Source: Roseibium aquae (GTDB lineage Bacteria; Pseudomonadota; Alphaproteobacteria; Rhizobiales; Stappiaceae). Taken from it: a DNA stretch of 64,000 nt. This document shows positions 60,975 to 64,000 of the stretch, one piece after another; the stretch's first letter is position 1, and each line of letters begins with the position of its first letter. Under the pieces are notes generated by a model. It saw only the letters and a program-made list of their open reading frames with translations, had not been told where the DNA came from and ran no database searches. The stretch spans positions 62,001-126,000 of the forward strand of contig NZ_VXDC01000010.1 of NCBI RefSeq assembly GCF_008711285.1. The letters are read 5' to 3'. The position numbers were made by a program, and so were the translations under genes.

Positions 60975-63710
60975 ATGTTTTCAAGATTTACGGCGGCTTT
61001 CCTCTGTCTGGTGGCGATCACGAATGCGGCAATAGCCCAGGATCGCAGCACCGTTCTGGTCCTCGATGGTTCGGGGTCGATGTGGGCGCAACTGCCCGAG
61101 GGTCGGTCCCGGATCGAAGTTGCGCGGGATGTTCTGGATGATTTCCTATCGGCGCGCGATCCGGCCGCGCCGCTCGGCATGATTGCCTATGGTCACAACC
61201 GGAAAGGCGATTGCAGCGACATCGAAACCATCGCGCCCACGGGGCCGCAGGACGGTCGCGCCCTCGGTCAGCGCCTACGCACGCTGATGCCGCGCGGCAA
61301 AACCCCGCTTGCCGATGCCCTGCGCCGCGCCGCGGCCGAAATCCCGGCTACCGCTGAAGAGGCCGATATCGTTCTGGTGACGGACGGGCTGGAAACCTGC
61401 GGCGGCGACCCCTGCGCCGTGGCGGCCGAGCTGGCGGCCCAGGGCATTCCGGTCCGCGCCCATGTCGTGGGCTTTGGCCTGACAGAGGGCGAAGTGCGCC
61501 AGATCGCCTGCATCGCCGACCAGACGGGCGGCCTCGTGCTGGCGCCCCAGTCCGGCGCCGCGCTGTCCGACGCCCTGCTGCGCACCACATCGGCGCCGGT
61601 CGACGCGCCCGCTTTGCCTGGCAGCGCCACAATCAACCTGACGATCCGCGCCGATATCGCTGGACGTCCCGACGCCGTGACCTTCCGCGCGGTCAGCGAG
61701 GCCATGGGCGAGACGCGCGAGCTGGGCAGGCTCGACTTCGCCACGGCGGGTTATCTGCCCGTCGAACTGGCCGGGGGCAACTGGCTGATCACGGCCGATG
61801 CCGGGAACGACGGCAATGGCGAGATCGTGGCGCGCATCGTCGCGGGCGAGAACACGACAATCTATGTGCCCTTCCGCGGGCTTCTGCCCAGCCTCGACAT
61901 GCCGGCGCCGACGGGGGCGTTCCGGGCCGGGGTCAATGGTCTGATGCCCTATCGCATCACCGAGGAAGGTCTGGCGACGGGCGGCGGCGACTTTGTCTTC
62001 TCGCTGCTGCCGGTCGATGCGGCGGATACCGCTGACCGGCGGATCGACTATGCCACGCAAGACAGCCGCAAAGGCAGCCATGTCGGCACGTTCCGCACGC
62101 CCGCAGAGCCCGGCGACTACTTGCTGATATTCCACCGCAACGCGCAGATGCCCATCGACGAGGTGATGGAGCGCTTTGTAATCACAGTCGAAACCCGCCC
62201 TGAGGTCAGCCTGATCGCGCCGCCCGCCGTCGCGCCGGGCGCAAGGGTGCCTGTAACTGTCACGGGCGGCATGGGCAATTCCGACCGAATCGAGATCTGG
62301 AAGGGCGGCGCGCTCTATTCCTGGGACCAGAGCATCTACATTCAGGAATTCTTCGACAACAACTATGGTCTGGCGAAACCGCTGCTCGCCCCGTCCGAGC
62401 CCGGTGAATACGAGATTGTCTATGTCTTCTCGGAGCTAGACGGCGAAGCCGCGATGGCCGCCCGGTTGCCGCTGAGCGTGGGCGAGGTGCCCGAACTGGA
62501 CGAGGCTTCCGTGGCACCCGAGGGCAGCGGTGGTCTTCAGCAGGCAGGCACCGATCCGGCCGAGGCGGGGCTGGGCGAGGACGTGGCCTTTGCCTGCCCT
62601 GCGGATAACGGCGTGCCCTGCTTTTTCGATGACCCCGCAACCGGGCTTGTCTTTGCCCTGCCGCCCGGCTGGATCACCGATCAGCCGACGCGCGAGGCCA
62701 TGACGGCGGGCGGCAAGCCAGGCCTGGTGCGGGTGAATTTTTTCAGCACGAGCGATCCGGTCGAGACGATCACGCTGAACCCGCATCAATGGACGACGAT
62801 GAACGGCCCGTGCATCGACATCCAGCCCGGCGCGCTCTGCCGCTTTAAAAGCGACAGCCCCGAGATGGCCCGCGCGATTGAGGTCCTCAGCCGCGGCATC
62901 CGCGACATGGGCCCGCCTGCGACCACCATCGCGCCCCCGCAAGCTGACGCGCAAGCTGGATCGGGTGACGGACATGGCGAAGACCCCGGCGCCGCCCGCG
63001 CCTGGAGCGACCACCCCTTCCGTTGCCTTCCCGGCGACAAGACGCAGGACATCTGCGACATGAAGGACGAGATCACGGGCCTGAGCTTCCTATTGCCCGA
63101 GAACTGGGTAGCCGAGGTCTTGGCCACGCCGGACGGTCCGCGCGCCGATTTCTTCGAGGTCGCCGGGGATGCCCGCTCGATCCATCTGAACCCGATCGAC
63201 TGGCCCACGCCAGACAGCGGCTGCTTTTTCAGCCGCGCCGGCGAGCTTTGCACCGATATGGCGCTGATGGACGACACCCTGAACAATGCGATCAAGGTCC
63301 TGCGGCGCTATCTGCGCACCGGCGACGTGCTGCGCAATTGCGGCGAAGAGACCTGCCCCTATGCACTTCCCTGGCGGGGCTTTTCGGGCATGCTTCCGAA
63401 CAAATGGGGGGTCGAGATGCCGCGCCTCCGACCCGATGGCCTGCTGTCGAGCTGGTATTACAGCTTTACGCCCGACCTCGACCTGCGGCTCATCGGGCTG
63501 AACCAGCCAGGCGGGGACAATTGCGTCATGGCCTTCGAGGGGGCCGAGCTTTGTGAATTCACGCCCTATGTCTCGACCCAGGAATTCGACGCGATCCGAA
63601 GCACGCTGCGCATCGTGCCGCCGCGCGCGCCTGGCGATTTCGGAACTCCAGCGCGCAAGGTCGATTTCAAGGATATCGACCGCGTCATCTCGATCATCAG
63701 GGAGAATTGA
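60975..63710 (+). CDS. Large secreted von Willebrand factor A protein with three C-terminal cysteine modules
   Basis: A 911-residue protein. Signal peptide ends NAAIAQ. VWA domain (about residues 22-215) has an intact MIDAS: DGSGSM, T in RGKTPLADAL, and VTDG; cysteines in GDCSD and TCGGDPC. A beta-rich middle follows (about 230-520). After residue about 538 come three homologous modules of about 100 residues each (starting near 538, 681 and 786), with patterns FACPADNGVPCFFDD, FRCLPGDKTQDICDM and RNCGEETCPYALPW at their starts and a P-x-x-W strand (LPPGWI, LPENWV, LPNKWG). Function unknown; likely a periplasmic or surface metal-dependent binding protein. Confidence 0.85.
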   Translation: MFSRFTAAFLCLVAITNAAIAQDRSTVLVLDGSGSMWAQLPEGRSRIEVARDVLDDFLSARDPAAPLGMIAYGHNRKGDCSDIETIAPTGPQDGRALGQRLRTLMPRGKTPLADALRRAAAEIPATAEEADIVLVTDGLETCGGDPCAVAAELAAQGIPVRAHVVGFGLTEGEVRQIACIADQTGGLVLAPQSGAALSDALLRTTSAPVDAPALPGSATINLTIRADIAGRPDAVTFRAVSEAMGETRELGRLDFATAGYLPVELAGGNWLITADAGNDGNGEIVARIVAGENTTIYVPFRGLLPSLDMPAPTGAFRAGVNGLMPYRITEEGLATGGGDFVFSLLPVDAADTADRRIDYATQDSRKGSHVGTFRTPAEPGDYLLIFHRNAQMPIDEVMERFVITVETRPEVSLIAPPAVAPGARVPVTVTGGMGNSDRIEIWKGGALYSWDQSIYIQEFFDNNYGLAKPLLAPSEPGEYEIVYVFSELDGEAAMAARLPLSVGEVPELDEASVAPEGSGGLQQAGTDPAEAGLGEDVAFACPADNGVPCFFDDPATGLVFALPPGWITDQPTREAMTAGGKPGLVRVNFFSTSDPVETITLNPHQWTTMNGPCIDIQPGALCRFKSDSPEMARAIEVLSRGIRDMGPPATTIAPPQADAQAGSGDGHGEDPGAARAWSDHPFRCLPGDKTQDICDMKDEITGLSFLLPENWVAEVLATPDGPRADFFEVAGDARSIHLNPIDWPTPDSGCFFSRAGELCTDMALMDDTLNNAIKVLRRYLRTGDVLRNCGEETCPYALPWRGFSGMLPNKWGVEMPRLRPDGLLSSWYYSFTPDLDLRLIGLNQPGGDNCVMAFEGAELCEFTPYVSTQEFDAIRSTLRIVPPRAPGDFGTPARKVDFKDIDRVISIIREN

Positions 63711-63713
63711 GCA

Positions 63714-64000
63714 ATGAGACAGCTTCTCCTGGCCGCTGCGGCCTGTCTGGCTGCCACCACCGACGCCTTCGCCTGCAACACGCCGAACATCCTGATAGGC
63801 AAGGACGGCACCGCGGAATATGTCTCGCCCGAGACCGACCGGCGCGACGAGCTTGAGGTACTGGTCGGCGATGCCCCGTCGCCGGACTCGATGCTTGTCT
63901 TTGACGCCCGCGATGGAAACGCAATGTGGGTCGACAAAGCCGACCTCTCCCGGGTCGGCGTCGGCTTCAACACGCTGGACGGAACCCTGACCTATTCCGG
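63714..64000 (+). CDS. Secreted protein, truncated at the right edge
   Basis: The first 95 codons are visible. Signal peptide residues 1-20 (ending DAFA), then ACNTPNILIGKDGTAEYVSPETD and a stretch with acidic and aromatic residues. The start lies three bases after the VWA stop, preceded by GGGAG, so the two are one transcription unit. No family recognised; a partner of the VWA protein is likely. Confidence 0.65.
   Translation, partial: MRQLLLAAAACLAATTDAFACNTPNILIGKDGTAEYVSPETDRRDELEVLVGDAPSPDSMLVFDARDGNAMWVDKADLSRVGVGFNTLDGTLTYS

Noticed and set aside
1..64000. CRISPR arrays, rRNA or tRNA genes, prophage or intact insertion sequences
   Set aside because: None found on either strand; no regular short repeats with spacers, and no transposase or integrase with recognisable motifs.

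Overview
The window reads as a chromosomal segment of a GC-rich, Gram-negative alphaproteobacterium with a scavenging lifestyle. Reasons are the dense, mostly short-spaced operons, Sec and Tat signal peptides, lipid-A-type cell architecture implied by periplasmic binding proteins, PhnCDE, TRAP and oligopeptide-type ABC transporters, Pho boxes of the alphaproteobacterial type, and abundant GntR/LysR/AraC/TetR regulators. A Rhodobacterales or marine Hyphomicrobiales (Stappiaceae-like) host is my best guess from gene content; no rRNA, tRNA, CRISPR array, phage or intact insertion sequence was recognised.

Layout. 0-0.8 kb: start of a TetR-type regulator running off the left edge and two small secreted proteins. 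0.9-6.5 kb: a lytic transglycosylase, then a phosphonate transporter (phnC-phnD-phnE1-phnE2, leftward) behind two tandem Pho boxes. 7.0-14.8 kb: a leftward sulfatase cluster (AraC regulator, secreted protein, arylsulfatase, two membrane-anchored DJ-1/PfpI proteins, membrane proteins and a formylglycine-generating enzyme). 15.1-20.2 kb: a structured intergenic repeat, a Pho-box-controlled phosphonate hexapeptide transferase, a class V PLP enzyme coupled to a class II glutamine amidotransferase with an apparent AUA start, an Lrp regulator, and a two-receiver response regulator. 20.3-25.9 kb: a sulfonate desulfonation module (Gfo/Idh/MocA protein, GntR regulator, SsuD-like monooxygenase, aldo/keto reductase, flavin reductase, YeiH-type exporter) that resembles the sulfoquinovose monooxygenase pathway. 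26-33.4 kb: a methionyl-tRNA synthetase, a PhoX remnant, a cytochrome c, a Tat-exported PhoX with a Pho box, a glyoxalase-superfamily protein, a LysE exporter and a serine hydrolase.

33.4-38.8 kb: a complete nikABCDE-type operon facing a divergent nikR across an exact NikR operator, but the NikR lacks the four known nickel ligands. 38.9-44.8 kb: a double-helix GntR regulator facing an SDR / Ldh_2 dehydrogenase / TRAP transporter operon. 45.2-46.7 kb: a periplasmic Spy-like protein, a Crp/Fnr-like regulator and a YnfA-family protein. 46.8-54.9 kb: an oligopeptide-type ABC transporter co-transcribed with allophanate hydrolase under a LysR regulator with a perfect operator dyad. 55-60.2 kb: an accessory block (TetR, SDR, duplicated SnoaL-like secreted protein, AraC, alpha/beta hydrolase) whose intergenic gaps carry three copies of a short repeat. 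60.2-64 kb: a LuxR-type regulator and a large secreted von Willebrand factor A protein with three C-terminal cysteine modules, followed by a partial secreted protein.

The unifying theme is acquisition of phosphorus, sulfur, nickel and organic nitrogen from organic forms. Three separate loci (phnCDE, the hexapeptide transferase, phoX) carry Pho boxes and so probably act as one phosphate-starvation regulon. Two loci release inorganic sulfur from organosulfur compounds: sulfate esters (arylsulfatase plus its activating enzyme) and sulfonates (monooxygenase module).
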